Program-made: the position numbers and the translations under genes
Notes under the pieces: model-generated
The model's database searches: none
Told to the model about the DNA's origin: nothing
Seen by the model: the letters and a program-made list of their open reading frames with translations, nothing else
NCBI RefSeq assembly: GCF_002797355.1
Contig: NZ_KZ454939.1
Span: 1,211,828 to 1,275,827, forward strand
DNA: 64,000 nucleotides
DNA from: Bacillus xiapuensis
GTDB lineage: Bacteria; Bacillota; Bacilli; Bacillales; Domibacillaceae
Direction of reading: 5' to 3'
Shown: positions 37,249 through 46,677 of the stretch, piece after piece
Position numbering within the stretch: the stretch's first letter is position 1
Layout of the letters: the number at the start of each line of letters is the position of its first letter

Positions 37249-38574
37249 GTGGATGTATGGAATGCAGTGTCAGCAGCAAATAGTTTTTTATGGGGATGGT
37301 TTTTAATCATCGCTTTGCTCGGCACAGGTGTATATTACACCTTTAAATTGAGGTTTGTTCAGCTGACGCAAGTATCAAAAGCTTTTAAAGTGGTTTTTAA
37401 AAAAAATACGAAAGAGAGCGGAGGCATTTCCTCATTCCAAGCTTTATCGACGGCGGTAGCTGGACAAGTAGGTACTGGAAACTTAGCCGGTGTGGCTACA
37501 GCGATTGCCGCCGGCGGTCCAGGTGCTATCTTTTGGATGTGGGTCAGCTCATTTTTAGGAATGGCGACAATATTTGCTGAAGCTGTACTATCGCAAAAGT
37601 ACCGCGTGGAGAGGAATGGCGAGTATCTCGGCGGTCCGGCCTATTATTTAGACCGCGGCGTCGGAAGCAAAAAGCTGGCGGTTCTTTTTGCGGTATTTAT
37701 CATACTGGCATTAGGGTTTATCGGCAACATGGTTCAGTCTAACTCTATTGCCGCTGCTTTTGACGGAGTTCTTCCCGTTCCATCGATGTGGATCGGAATC
37801 GCCGTAGCTTTGCTGGCAGGCTTTGTGCTGTTTGGAGGAATCAAGCGGATCGCTTTGTTTGCAGAGAAAACAGTACCCTTTATGGCGCTCTTGTATATAA
37901 TCGGAAGTGTCGTGCTTTTATTCCAATTTAGAAATGAAATTATTCCGGTTTTTGAGCTGATTTTCACTTCCGCTTTTCAATTTGAAGCGGCAGGCGGAGG
38001 CGTGCTTGGAGCGACCATTAAAGAAGCGATTCGCTACGGTGTTGCGCGCGGACTGTTTTCCAATGAGGCGGGAATGGGGTCCACTCCTCATGCCCACGCA
38101 ACAGCGAAAGTTCGCCATCCGGCAGAGCAAGGGCTCGTAGCAATATTAGGTGTTTTAATTGATACGATTATCATTTGTACCGTGACGGCATTAGTCATTT
38201 TAGTATCGGGTGCCTATACAACGGGTGAAACGGGTATTGCTCTGACTCAGCAGAGCTTTATTGCAGGCTTTGGTGAGAGCGGGAAAATATTTATCGCGAT
38301 TTGTTTGTTATTTTTCGCCTTCACGACCATTATTGGCTGGGCGTATTTTGGAGAATTAAATGTCAAATATTTATGGCAGGACAAAGGAGTTCAGATCTAC
38401 AGGACGGTCGTATTATTATTTATTATTATCGGGTCTGTTATTCATCAAGTCGATTTAGTATGGGAGCTAGCCGATTTCTTCAACGGACTGATGATCATCC
38501 CTAACTTGATTGCTTTGATGTATTTGCGCAAGACCGTCCACCAGTCTTTGCTTGAATATAAGAAGCTTTACTAA
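37249..38574 (+). CDS. Sodium:amino acid (AGCS, AlsT-type) symporter
   Basis: A 441-residue membrane transporter of the alanine/glycine:cation symporter family with about 10-11 helices. Family blocks: GISSFQALSTAVAGQVGTGNLAGVATAIAAGGPGAIFWMW and GLFSNEAGMGSTPHAHATA (each split here only by reading order), and FTTIIGWAYFGELNVKYL. Likely substrates are alanine, glycine or glutamine with sodium. GTG 37249 has AAGGAG at 9 nt; ATG 37243 is only two codons earlier and too close to that site. The longer open frame runs through the hfq terminator and is not used. Confidence 0.9.
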   Translation: MDVWNAVSAANSFLWGWFLIIALLGTGVYYTFKLRFVQLTQVSKAFKVVFKKNTKESGGISSFQALSTAVAGQVGTGNLAGVATAIAAGGPGAIFWMWVSSFLGMATIFAEAVLSQKYRVERNGEYLGGPAYYLDRGVGSKKLAVLFAVFIILALGFIGNMVQSNSIAAAFDGVLPVPSMWIGIAVALLAGFVLFGGIKRIALFAEKTVPFMALLYIIGSVVLLFQFRNEIIPVFELIFTSAFQFEAAGGGVLGATIKEAIRYGVARGLFSNEAGMGSTPHAHATAKVRHPAEQGLVAILGVLIDTIIICTVTALVILVSGAYTTGETGIALTQQSFIAGFGESGKIFIAICLLFFAFTTIIGWAYFGELNVKYLWQDKGVQIYRTVVLLFIIIGSVIHQVDLVWELADFFNGLMIIPNLIALMYLRKTVHQSLLEYKKLY

Positions 38575-38576
38575 TG

Positions 38577-38602
38577 GAAAGACAGCTGCGGCTGTCTTTT
38601 TA
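38577..38602 (+). terminator. intrinsic terminator of the AGCS symporter gene
   Basis: AAAGACAGC (38578-38586) pairs with GCTGTCTTT (38591-38599) with a 4-nt loop and T-tail. Confidence 0.87.
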
Positions 38603-38715
38603 TGTATGCTTTTCTCAGGTCATGAATAGAATGAAGAAAGGGAAATTATTTCTTGGGAAAGCGCAAATTAAGTGATCCTTCGACAAATTACAACAATGCT
38701 GATGGGGTGAGGGAG

Positions 38716-39651
38716 ATGAAGCAGCCAATAAGGTTGAAAGATAACGGACAAATTAATGTTGTGCTGCATACGAAAAAAGACCGCGTTCAACAACCAGCCC
38801 GTAATGACAAGCTGTTCGAATGGTCGAACTCCACAGAGCACGCTGTTTTAAAAAGCATCGAAAGTGAATTGGATGCTTTAATCGGACTTGATGACCTAAA
38901 GCAAATGATCAGGGAAATTTATGCTTGGATCTTCATCAACAAAAAAAGGGAAGCAAGCGGATTAAAACCTGGCTCTCAGGTGTTGCATATGATGTTTAAA
39001 GGAAATCCGGGCACAGGGAAAACGACGGTCGCCCGGATTATCGGCAAACTGTTTTATGAGATGAAGGTACTTTCCAAAGGGCATTTAATCGAAGCGGAAC
39101 GAGCGGATTTAGTGGGCGAGTATATCGGGCACACAGCGCAAAAAACAAGAGACTTAATCAAAAAAGCCATGGGCGGAATTTTATTTATTGATGAAGCATA
39201 TTCTTTAGGCAGGGGGGGAGAAAAAGATTTCGGGAAAGAAGCGATTGATACTCTTGTAAAGCATATGGAAGACAAGCAAAATGAATTTATTCTCATACTG
39301 GCGGGGTATCCAAGGGAAATGAATCATTTTTTTTCATTAAATCCCGGGTTGGAATCTCGTTTTCCTTTTGTCTTTGAATTTCCAGATTATCAAGCCGAGC
39401 AGCTGATGGCCATCGCTGAAAAAATGGCGGCGGAAAAGCAATATGAATTCAATGAAGAAGCAAAATTGAAATTGCGTGAACATTTTATCATCGCTAAAGA
39501 AAAGCACCCGTCTACCTTTTCAAACGGCCGGTATGTGAGGAATTTGATAGAAAAAGCGATCCGCAGCCACGCAGTGCGGTTATTGAAAGAAAGCAATTAT
39601 AACTATCGGGATTTAATGATCATTCACGCAAAAGACATCAGCCTGCAATGA
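38716..39651 (+). CDS. spoVK: Stage V sporulation protein K (AAA ATPase)
   Basis: A 311-residue AAA+ ATPase of the CbxX/CfxQ type with Walker A GNPGTGKTTVARIIGKL, Walker B GGILFIDEAYSLGRGGEKDFG, LILAGYPREM (sensor 1) and a C-terminal lid NGRYVRNLIEKAIRSHA (sensor 2). In B. subtilis it is made in the mother cell and needed for spore maturation. ATG 38716 is chosen over TTG 38653 because the resulting N-terminus (KQPIRLKDNGQINVVL) aligns with the start of B. subtilis SpoVK and GGGGTGA precedes it. Confidence 0.93.
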   Translation: MKQPIRLKDNGQINVVLHTKKDRVQQPARNDKLFEWSNSTEHAVLKSIESELDALIGLDDLKQMIREIYAWIFINKKREASGLKPGSQVLHMMFKGNPGTGKTTVARIIGKLFYEMKVLSKGHLIEAERADLVGEYIGHTAQKTRDLIKKAMGGILFIDEAYSLGRGGEKDFGKEAIDTLVKHMEDKQNEFILILAGYPREMNHFFSLNPGLESRFPFVFEFPDYQAEQLMAIAEKMAAEKQYEFNEEAKLKLREHFIIAKEKHPSTFSNGRYVRNLIEKAIRSHAVRLLKESNYNYRDLMIIHAKDISLQ

Positions 39652-39775
39652 TTCTTCGGCATGAATGACTGTCCTTTGATTATATCAGCTTGATGGAGGA
39701 GCAGCTGAAAGAGATGGCACGGCAGCCATTTTTGCTGCTTATCCGTCAATGCGGACAAATAAAAGACTATTTTAT

Positions 39776-39790
39776 ATTTTCTGAAAAATG
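39776..39790 (+). promoter_or_regulatory. CodY box upstream of the TetR gene and leucine operon
   Basis: TATTTTCTGAAAAAT matches the CodY consensus AATTTTCWGAAAATT at 13 of 15 positions. It lies just upstream of the likely promoter of the regulator gene that heads the branched-chain acyl-CoA operon. Confidence 0.65.
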
Positions 39791-39791
39791 A

Positions 39792-39821
39792 TTGTGTGTA
39801 GTAAATGAAATATGGTAGTAT
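39792..39821 (+). promoter_or_regulatory. weak candidate promoter of the TetR gene
   Basis: TTGTGT (39792-39797), 18 bp, TAGTAT (39816-39821). Both boxes deviate from consensus. Confidence 0.35.
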
Positions 39822-39842
39822 ACATATTAGAGGATGATGAGG

Positions 39843-40478
39843 ATGCCAAAACGGAATTTAAAGCAAAGAATAATTGATACTTCGTTGGTGATGTTTGAGA
39901 AGTACGGCTATCATGGGGTAACCGTTGATCAAATCGTGGAAGAAACGGGAACGTCTAAAGGAGGATTTTATCACAATTTCAAATCGAAAGATGAACTGCT
40001 GTATCATATTCATGATATGTTCATTACTTACGTTTTAAATCGTGCTAAAGAAGCCTATCACCACTGCGATTCTCCGGTGGAAAAGCTATGTGCGATTGTG
40101 CTTTCATTTACTAAAGTGTTTGATCTCTACAAGCCCCATATCACCGTCTTTTATCAAGAAAGCACGTACTTAAAAGGAGAATTTCAACAGGAAATTCACG
40201 AGAAGCGGGATGCTTACCGAAAGATTATTTTGCAAGTGATTAGAGAAGGGCAGGAAAGCGGTGACTTTCGCCCGGAGGTGCCTGCGGAGATTACAACGAT
40301 GGCGATTATTGGTATGGTTAATTGGACGTACAAATGGTTTAAACAAGACGGTGAATTATCTATTGAAAAAATTGCAGAGATTTTTAATGATTTATTGGTG
40401 CATGCTTTAATAACGGAAAAAGGAAGGGACAATGCGGGAACTTTCAAATATTTGCTCAAAAATCAGCCGGTCAATTAA
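39843..40478 (+). CDS. TetR-family transcriptional regulator of the acyl-CoA operon
   Basis: A 211-residue TetR protein: N-terminal HTH (LKQRIIDTSLVMFEKYGYHGVTVDQIVEETGTSKGGFYHNFKSKDELL split over residues ~5-55) and an all-helical ligand domain. ATG 39843 has AGAGG 9 nt upstream; ATG 39834 sits inside that site. No terminator separates it from the acyl-CoA dehydrogenase gene 78 bp downstream, where a GACTAGTC palindrome lies. A repressor sensing an acyl-CoA is inferred. It resembles FadR-type TetR repressors of Bacillus in role, but identity with any of them is not claimed. Confidence 0.87.
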   Translation: MPKRNLKQRIIDTSLVMFEKYGYHGVTVDQIVEETGTSKGGFYHNFKSKDELLYHIHDMFITYVLNRAKEAYHHCDSPVEKLCAIVLSFTKVFDLYKPHITVFYQESTYLKGEFQQEIHEKRDAYRKIILQVIREGQESGDFRPEVPAEITTMAIIGMVNWTYKWFKQDGELSIEKIAEIFNDLLVHALITEKGRDNAGTFKYLLKNQPVN

Positions 40479-40505
40479 TTGCTGGCTATTCATTTGCATG
40501 AAAGA

Positions 40506-40520
40506 GACCGACTAGTCCGT
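40506..40520. promoter_or_regulatory. candidate TetR operator before the acyl-CoA operon
   Basis: ACC-GACTAGTC-CGT contains a perfect 8-bp palindrome GACTAGTC (40510-40517), which fits the core GANTANTC of Bacillus FadR sites. It lies 40 bp before the acyl-CoA dehydrogenase start. Confidence 0.45.
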
Positions 40521-40556
40521 TTTATTTTTTGAATTATCTAAAAAGGGGGAGTCAGG

Positions 40557-41699
40557 GTGAATTTTGAATTAACGAATGAACAGCTGATGCTAAAAGAAAT
40601 GGTAAGGGACTTTGCCAGTCAAGAGATTAAACCTTATGCCCAGCGCTTGGATGAAACATCCGAATTTCGCCGTGAGACTTTCAAGAAAATGGGGGAACTT
40701 GGACTCCTCGGCATTCCTTTTCCTGAAAAGTATGGCGGAGCAGGCGGGGATACGATCTCCTATGCGATCAGTGTGGAAGAAATCGGAAAAGCATGCGGCG
40801 GCACCGGGTTGAGCTACGCTGCGGCCATCAGCTTAGGCGCAAGCCCCATCTATTATTTCGGAACGGAGAAGCAAAAGCAGGAATGGCTCGTACCCATGGC
40901 GAAAGGGGAAGCATTAGGGGCGTTTGGCTTAACGGAACCGAATGCCGGTTCGGATGCTGGTGGAACGCAAACGAAAGCGGAATTAGAGGATGATGAGTAC
41001 GTCATTAATGGTGAGAAATGCTGGATTACCAATGCCGGGTATGCCCGGCAAATAATTGTGACAGCGGTTACAGGGAAGCGGGAAGATGGAAAAAAAATCG
41101 TTTCCGCTATCATCGTACCAACCGATGCGCCGGGAGTGAAGATCTCCTGCCATTATGACAAGATGGGAGTGCGCGCTTCGAATACATGTGAGATTATCTT
41201 AGATCAAGTTCGCGTGCCAAAAGAAAATTTGCTTGGTGACAGCCAAAAAGGATTCAGTCAATTTCTGTTCACCCTTGATGGCGGAAGGATTTCTATTGCG
41301 GCATTAGCGGTAGGCATTGCTCAAGCCGCTTTGGAAAAAGCTGTGCAATATGCCAAAGAGAGAGTTCAATTTGGGCAGCCGATTTCCAAATTTCAAGCAA
41401 TTCAATTTAAGCTGGCGGATATGGCTACAGAAGTTGAATTAGCAAGGAATTTGGTTTATAAAGCTGCTTGGCTTAAGGACCAGGGCAAGCCATTTGGAAA
41501 AGAAGCGGCGATGGCGAAGTTATTTGCATCAGAAACAAGCTTTCGGGCAAGCAATCAAGCGATTCAAATTCATGGCGGATACGGCTATATGCGTGAATAT
41601 GAGGTAGAGAGGTATTTAAGAGATGCCAAATTGCTTGAAATTGGGGAAGGAACGTCAGAAATTCAGCGTTTGGTGATCGCCCGTCATCTCGGCTGCTAA
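40557..41699 (+). CDS. yngJ: Acyl-CoA dehydrogenase (isovaleryl-CoA type)
   Basis: A 380-residue FAD acyl-CoA dehydrogenase with [29 protein letters not shown] and the C-terminal [21 protein letters not shown]. The E in YMREYEVER and the downstream [14 protein letters not shown] are typical of short-chain members. In this operon the natural substrate is isovaleryl-CoA from leucine, giving 3-methylcrotonyl-CoA, though butyryl-CoA cannot be excluded. It starts with GTG after AAAGGGGGAG. First catalytic gene of the operon and equivalent to B. subtilis yngJ. Confidence 0.92.
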   Translation: MNFELTNEQLMLKEMVRDFASQEIKPYAQRLDETSEFRRETFKKMGELGLLGIPFPEKYGGAGGDTISYAISVEEIGKACGGTGLSYAAAISLGASPIYYFGTEKQKQEWLVPMAKGEALGAFGLTEPNAGSDAGGTQTKAELEDDEYVINGEKCWITNAGYARQIIVTAVTGKREDGKKIVSAIIVPTDAPGVKISCHYDKMGVRASNTCEIILDQVRVPKENLLGDSQKGFSQFLFTLDGGRISIAALAVGIAQAALEKAVQYAKERVQFGQPISKFQAIQFKLADMATEVELARNLVYKAAWLKDQGKPFGKEAAMAKLFASETSFRASNQAIQIHGGYGYMREYEVERYLRDAKLLEIGEGTSEIQRLVIARHLGC

Positions 41700-41720
41700 T
41701 GAATGGAGGGGAAGGAGATC

Positions 41721-43355
41721 ATGACCGGCTTACTAGAACAAACGGTAGGGGAATTGTTAGCGGAAAGAGCCCGGCAATTTTCAGATCATGAGGCACTCGT
41801 CTATGCTGACCGCCCTTTGCGACTTACCTATAGCGAATTTGAGAAGTTATGCCGGAATGCTGCTAAAGGTCTCATGGCGCTCGGCCTTCATAAAGGGGAT
41901 CATATAGCTGTTTGGGCAAGCAATGTTCCCGAATGGGTCACCCTTCAGTTTGCTACTGGAAAGATGGGGGCTGTTCTGATTACGGTCAATACGAATTATC
42001 GCCAGGCAGAGCTGGAATATTTATTGAATCAATCAGAAAGCGAAACACTCATCTTAATGGAAGCCTATCGAGGAAACTCTTATATTGAAACACTGTTCGA
42101 ATTATGTCCTGAATTGCGGGAATGCGAGCCGGGAAAGTTGCAATCTGAGCGTTTGCCGCTATTGAAAAATGTCATCCTTATAAGCGAGAAGCGATACAGC
42201 GGGACGTACAATTGGTCGGATCTTTTGCAAATGGCGGAACAAGTAAGCGATGCCGAACTTGATGGACGAATTAGCAGCTTGCGGCCTGACGAAGTCATCA
42301 ATATGCAATATACATCCGGGACGACCGGTTTTCCGAAAGGGGTCATGCTGACGCACAGCAATTTGACCAATAATGCTGTAAATATTGCTTCGTGTATGGA
42401 GCTGTCGCATAAAGATCGCCTTTGCATACCCGTTCCTTTCTTTCACTGCTTTGGCTGCGTGATTGGCACACTTACTTGTGCAGCGGTTGGTGCTACGATG
42501 GTTCCCGTGGAGGAATTTCATCCTGAAGCAGTTCTGCAAACCGTTGAAGCAGAAAAATGCACAGCGCTTCACGGGGTTCCGACGATGTTTCTCTCTGAAT
42601 TGAATAGTCCGAATTTTCAGGAATACGATCTTTCCACTTTAAGAACAGGGGTCATGGCAGGCTCTAATTGCCCGATTGAGGTAATGAAGTCCGTTATGAA
42701 TCAAATGAATATGAAAGAGATAACAATATGCTACGGACAGACGGAATCATCGCCGGTTATCACGCAGACAAGGGCGAATGATCCAATCGAGCTTCGAGTT
42801 GAAACGGTTGGCCGAGCGCTGCCCCATGTAGAGATCAAAATCGTGGAGCCGGGATCAACAGATGCGCTTCCCCCAAATGTTCAAGGAGAGCTTTGCACCC
42901 GCGGTTACCATGTTATGAAAGGTTATTACAATAACCAGGAAGCCACAGACGAAGTCATTGACAGAGAAGGCTGGCTTCATACCGGAGATTTGGCAGTAAT
43001 GGATGAGAGAGGATATATCAGAATAACAGGCCGTTTGAAAGATATGATCATCCGCGGCGGAGAAAATATTTATCCTCGGGAAATTGAGGAATTTCTTTAT
43101 ACGCATCCGAAAGTATTGGATGCGCAAGTTATTGGCGTTCCAGATGAAAAATACGGGGAAGAAATCATGGCTTGGATCATTTTAAAAGAGGGAGAAACAG
43201 CGGACGCAGAGGAAATAAAAGAACATTTTGTAGAGAAAATATCCCGCCACAAAATTCCAAAATATATTCACTTTACCAAGGAATACCCGATGACCGCTTC
43301 AGGAAAAATTCAGAAGTTTAAGCTTCGCGAGCAATCGCTTAATTTGCTGAAATAA
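41721..43355 (+). CDS. yngI: AMP-dependent acyl-CoA synthetase
   Basis: A 544-residue adenylate-forming ligase. The ATP motif MQYTSGTTGFPKGVMLTH, ITICYGQTESSPV, GWLHTGDLAVMDERGYIRITGRLKDMIIRGGENIYP and the catalytic lysine in PMTASGKIQKFKL are present. It activates a fatty or branched short-chain acid (for example isovalerate) to its CoA ester for the pathway encoded around it; exact chain preference is unknown. ATG 41721 follows GGAGGGGAAGGAG; the ATG at 41703 lies inside that site. Equivalent to B. subtilis yngI. Confidence 0.92.
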   Translation: MTGLLEQTVGELLAERARQFSDHEALVYADRPLRLTYSEFEKLCRNAAKGLMALGLHKGDHIAVWASNVPEWVTLQFATGKMGAVLITVNTNYRQAELEYLLNQSESETLILMEAYRGNSYIETLFELCPELRECEPGKLQSERLPLLKNVILISEKRYSGTYNWSDLLQMAEQVSDAELDGRISSLRPDEVINMQYTSGTTGFPKGVMLTHSNLTNNAVNIASCMELSHKDRLCIPVPFFHCFGCVIGTLTCAAVGATMVPVEEFHPEAVLQTVEAEKCTALHGVPTMFLSELNSPNFQEYDLSTLRTGVMAGSNCPIEVMKSVMNQMNMKEITICYGQTESSPVITQTRANDPIELRVETVGRALPHVEIKIVEPGSTDALPPNVQGELCTRGYHVMKGYYNNQEATDEVIDREGWLHTGDLAVMDERGYIRITGRLKDMIIRGGENIYPREIEEFLYTHPKVLDAQVIGVPDEKYGEEIMAWIILKEGETADAEEIKEHFVEKISRHKIPKYIHFTKEYPMTASGKIQKFKLREQSLNLLK

Positions 43356-43373
43356 AGAAAAGGGGAGATTCAA

Positions 43374-44732
43374 TTGTTTTCTAAGATCATCATTGCCAAC
43401 CGGGGCGAGATCGCTTTGCGGATCATCCGCACTTGCAGAAGATTAGGGATTCGTACAGTCGCTGTCTACTCGGAAGCCGATTCGGATGCGCCGTTTGTTC
43501 GCCAGGCGGATAAAGCGTATTGCATTGGGAAGCCTCCTGTTCATCAAAGCTATTTAAACGGGGAGGAGATCATCCGTGTGGCGAAGGACAGCGGGGCAGA
43601 AGCCATTCATCCGGGCTATGGCCTGTTATCGGAGAATGCAGCCTTTGCCCGGAAATGCCAAGAGGCGGGCTTATCCTTTATCGGGCCTTCTCCTGAGGTG
43701 ATGGAGGCGATGGGAAGCAAAATTGAAGCGCGCCGAACAATAAAGGAGGCCGGCGTGCCCGTCATTGAAGGGGTTGATAGGCCTATAGAAAGCGAAGAGG
43801 AAGCGGCTCAATATGCCAAAAGCATAGGGTATCCGTTCATGCTGAAAGCCTCGGCCGGCGGCGGAGGAATTGGTATGCAGCTCGTCCATTCGGAAGAAGA
43901 GCTTATCAAAGCGTTCGCCAGCAATAAAAAGCGCGCCCAATCTTTCTTTGGCAACGGAACGATGTTTTTAGAAAAGTATATTCCGCATTCACATCATATC
44001 GAAGTGCAAATTCTGGCCGACTCTTATGGAAATATTCTGCCATTATGGGAAAGAGAATGCTCCATCCAGCGCCGCAATCAAAAGGTAGTAGAAGAAGCGC
44101 CTTCTCCGTTTATTTCTGAAAACACCCGTCAAAAAATGCTGGACGCAGCCGTAAAAGCGGCTCAGTATATCGGCTACACAAATGCCGGAACTATTGAATT
44201 TCTGGTGGACAGCGAGCAGCATTTTTATTTTCTCGAAATGAATACAAGACTTCAGGTAGAGCATCCGGTTACCGAGGAGATTACCGGTCTCGATCTTGTA
44301 GAGGAGCAGCTGAAAATCACTTCGGGCGCAAGACTTTCCATGACGCGAGAACAGCTGCGAAAAAGTGGGCATGCCATTGAGGTGAGAATTTATGCTGAAG
44401 ATCCGAAAACATTCTTCCCGTCACCCGGAACAATCAGCGCTCTTCAATTGCCTGAAGGAGAGGGGATCCGCAATGAATGTGCGGTCGAGGCGGGTTCGCA
44501 AGTGACGCCATTTTATGATCCGATGATCGGAAAGCTGATCGCATGGGGAGAAACGAGAGAGGAAGCCTGCCGGCGGATCAAGCGGGCACTCGAACAATAC
44601 AAAATTGAAGGGATCAAAACCAATATTCCGATGTTGCTTCAAGCCATCAGCCATGAGCAGTTTTTAAAAGGGAATACGACTACTCAGTTTGTAAGTGAAT
44701 ACTATTTGCCGCAATTAATATCTGCTGATTAG
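43374..44732 (+). CDS. yngH: Biotin carboxylase subunit of acyl-CoA carboxylase
   Basis: A 452-residue biotin carboxylase with the ATP-grasp glycine loop KASAGGGGIGMQLVHSEEEL, ERECSIQRRNQKVVEEAPSP and EMNTRLQVEHPVTEEITGLDLV. It charges the biotin on the next gene's product with CO2. It starts with TTG 43374 (GGGGAG upstream). Paired with yngHB and yngE it forms 3-methylcrotonyl-CoA carboxylase, or propionyl-CoA carboxylase by alternative naming. The separate housekeeping AccC is expected elsewhere. Confidence 0.94.
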   Translation: MFSKIIIANRGEIALRIIRTCRRLGIRTVAVYSEADSDAPFVRQADKAYCIGKPPVHQSYLNGEEIIRVAKDSGAEAIHPGYGLLSENAAFARKCQEAGLSFIGPSPEVMEAMGSKIEARRTIKEAGVPVIEGVDRPIESEEEAAQYAKSIGYPFMLKASAGGGGIGMQLVHSEEELIKAFASNKKRAQSFFGNGTMFLEKYIPHSHHIEVQILADSYGNILPLWERECSIQRRNQKVVEEAPSPFISENTRQKMLDAAVKAAQYIGYTNAGTIEFLVDSEQHFYFLEMNTRLQVEHPVTEEITGLDLVEEQLKITSGARLSMTREQLRKSGHAIEVRIYAEDPKTFFPSPGTISALQLPEGEGIRNECAVEAGSQVTPFYDPMIGKLIAWGETREEACRRIKRALEQYKIEGIKTNIPMLLQAISHEQFLKGNTTTQFVSEYYLPQLISAD

Positions 44733-44744
44733 GAGGGAATGCAA

Positions 44745-44957
44745 ATGACAACTGTACAGGCAAGCATGGCAGGGAATGTATGGAGAGTCCTTGTTTCAGA
44801 AGGAGAGGAAGTGAAAGCTGGCGATGATGTGGTGATTTTAGAATCGATGAAAATGGAAATCCCCATTGCTGCAGAAACAGGCGGCATAGTTCAGAAGGTG
44901 CACATTCAGGAGGGGGATTTCGTCAACGAGGCTGACCGGCTAATCGATCTTGAATAG
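44745..44957 (+). CDS. yngHB: Biotin carboxyl carrier protein of acyl-CoA carboxylase
   Basis: A stand-alone 70-residue biotinyl domain with the biotin-accepting lysine in ILESMKMEIPI. ATG 44745 is 8 nt after AGGAGG, whereas ATG 44739 is too close. Stand-alone carriers of this size are characteristic of the Bacillus yng operon, in contrast to the AccB-type or fused MccA carriers. Confidence 0.93.
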   Translation: MTTVQASMAGNVWRVLVSEGEEVKAGDDVVILESMKMEIPIAAETGGIVQKVHIQEGDFVNEADRLIDLE

Positions 44958-44966
44958 GAGGTGTAC

Positions 44967-45899
44967 ATGTTGCCGCTTCCCATTAAAGCGACAATCAAAG
45001 AAGTAGGCCCGCGCGACGGCTTGCAAAACGAAGTTCATCAAGTAAGCACAGAACATAAAACGGCTTGGGTCAATCAATTGTCCGAAAGCGGGCTTTCCTA
45101 TATTGAAGTGACTTCCTTTGTTCATCCCAAGTGGATTCCTCAGCTGGCAGACGGCAAGGAAGTTCTGGCTTCTATAAACAAGCAGCCGGGGGTGACCTAT
45201 GCAGCACTTGTTCCCAATATGAAGGGGCTTGAAAGAGCCTTACAAAGCAATGTTGATGAAATCAGCGTGTTTATGTCGGCGAGTGAAAGCCATAATGTAA
45301 GCAATATCAATAAGACGATTAACGAGACATATCCCGTGGTTAAAGAAGTGATTTCAGCAGCAAAAGCAGCGGGAAAAACCATTCGCGGCTACTTGTCCAC
45401 CGTCATTGCCTGCCCGTATGAAGGAGCGGTTGAACCGGAGCAAGTCCTCCGAGCAGCCGATCACCTGTTTTCAATGGGCATTGATGAATTATCGCTTGGG
45501 GAGACAATCGGTGTGGCGGTGCCTACACAAGTAGAAGGAATGCTGGAGAAAATATTGCCGCACTTTCCCGTTGAGCAGCTGGCCATGCATTTTCATGATA
45601 CACGCGGTACGGCGCTTGCGAATATCTTGAAATCCTTAGAAATGGGAATTACCACTTTTGACAGCGCTCTCGGAGGACTCGGGGGCTGCCCGTATGCCAA
45701 GGGTGCTGCTGGAAATGTAGCGACAGAGGATCTTTTGTATATGCTGGCTGAAATGAAGATTGAAACAGGAGTGCAAATGGAAGCTTTAGTGGCAGCTGGA
45801 GAATACATGGAGGCGATATTAGCAAAGCCGTTAAGAAGCAGACAAATGGAGATTCATCGCCAACTAAAAAGGGGGCAAGAGCTTGAAAGAAAGCGTTGA
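44967..45899 (+). CDS. yngG: Hydroxymethylglutaryl-CoA lyase
   Basis: A 310-residue TIM-barrel lyase that cleaves HMG-CoA to acetyl-CoA and acetoacetate, the last step of leucine degradation. Motifs: EVGPRDGLQNE at the N-terminus (metal-binding D), the HMG-CoA lyase signature GGLGGCPYAKGAAGNVATED with its catalytic cysteine, and MHFHDTRGTALAN. AGGAGG precedes ATG 44967; it overlaps the following gene by 17 bp. Confidence 0.95.
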   Translation: MLPLPIKATIKEVGPRDGLQNEVHQVSTEHKTAWVNQLSESGLSYIEVTSFVHPKWIPQLADGKEVLASINKQPGVTYAALVPNMKGLERALQSNVDEISVFMSASESHNVSNINKTINETYPVVKEVISAAKAAGKTIRGYLSTVIACPYEGAVEPEQVLRAADHLFSMGIDELSLGETIGVAVPTQVEGMLEKILPHFPVEQLAMHFHDTRGTALANILKSLEMGITTFDSALGGLGGCPYAKGAAGNVATEDLLYMLAEMKIETGVQMEALVAAGEYMEAILAKPLRSRQMEIHRQLKRGQELERKR

Positions 45900-46665
45900 T
45901 GTTCAAAGGAGAGAAGAGGGGATCGCCGTCATTACGCTGAATCGTCCGCACGCTGCCAACGCTCTTTCAAAGCGGCTATTAGGCGATTTGCGTGAGGCCA
46001 TTTGCCAAATCAGGCATGACTCCTCCGTGCGGGCTGTGTTAATAACGGGTGCGGGTGAAAAAGCATTCTGTGCAGGCGCGGATTTAAAAGAGCGCAAGAC
46101 GATGACCGCAGCCGAGGTAAAGCAAACTGTTCAGCTGATCGGGAAAACCATTCATGAGGTGGAGGCATTACCTCAGCCAGTCATCGCTGCAGTGAATGGA
46201 GCGGCATTCGGAGGAGGATTAGAGCTGGCGTTAGCCTGCGATATCCGCATCGTGTCCAAACGGGCGAAAATGGGACTGACGGAAACGTCTTTAGCTATCA
46301 TTCCGGGCGCAGGGGGAACGCAAAGATTGCCCCGTTTAATCGGGGTCGGGAAAGCGAAGGAATTAATCTTTACTGCGAAAAAGCTTAGCGCTGAGGAAGC
46401 GGAGCAAATCGGTCTGGCGGAGTATGCCGTTGAGCCGGAAGCGCTGCGGGAGTTTGCATTAAACTTGGCGAAACAAATAGTGAAAAATGCTCCCTTGGCC
46501 TTAATGCAAGCGAAGACAGCGATCAATCAAGGCATGCAAGTGAGTTTAACGGCGGGATTGGAAATCGAGCGGCTTGCCTACCAATCATTAATTGCCACGG
46601 AGGATCGTCTGGAAGGACTGCGCGCTTTTGCTGAGAAGCGGCCGCCCCAATACCAAGGAAAGTGA
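45883..46665 (+). CDS. yngF: Enoyl-CoA hydratase (3-methylglutaconyl-CoA hydratase)
   Basis: A 260-residue crotonase with ITLNRPHAANALS, CAGADLKERKTM (oxyanion hole), AAVNGAAFGGGLELALACD and SLAIIPGAGGTQRLPRLIG with both catalytic glutamates (E in GLTETSLAI position and the GLELAL segment). In this operon it should hydrate 3-methylglutaconyl-CoA to HMG-CoA. It starts with TTG 45883 inside the end of yngG after AAGGGGG, so the two are translationally coupled. Confidence 0.92.
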   Translation: MKESVDVQRREEGIAVITLNRPHAANALSKRLLGDLREAICQIRHDSSVRAVLITGAGEKAFCAGADLKERKTMTAAEVKQTVQLIGKTIHEVEALPQPVIAAVNGAAFGGGLELALACDIRIVSKRAKMGLTETSLAIIPGAGGTQRLPRLIGVGKAKELIFTAKKLSAEEAEQIGLAEYAVEPEALREFALNLAKQIVKNAPLALMQAKTAINQGMQVSLTAGLEIERLAYQSLIATEDRLEGLRAFAEKRPPQYQGK

Positions 46666-46677
46666 GGAAACAAAGAG

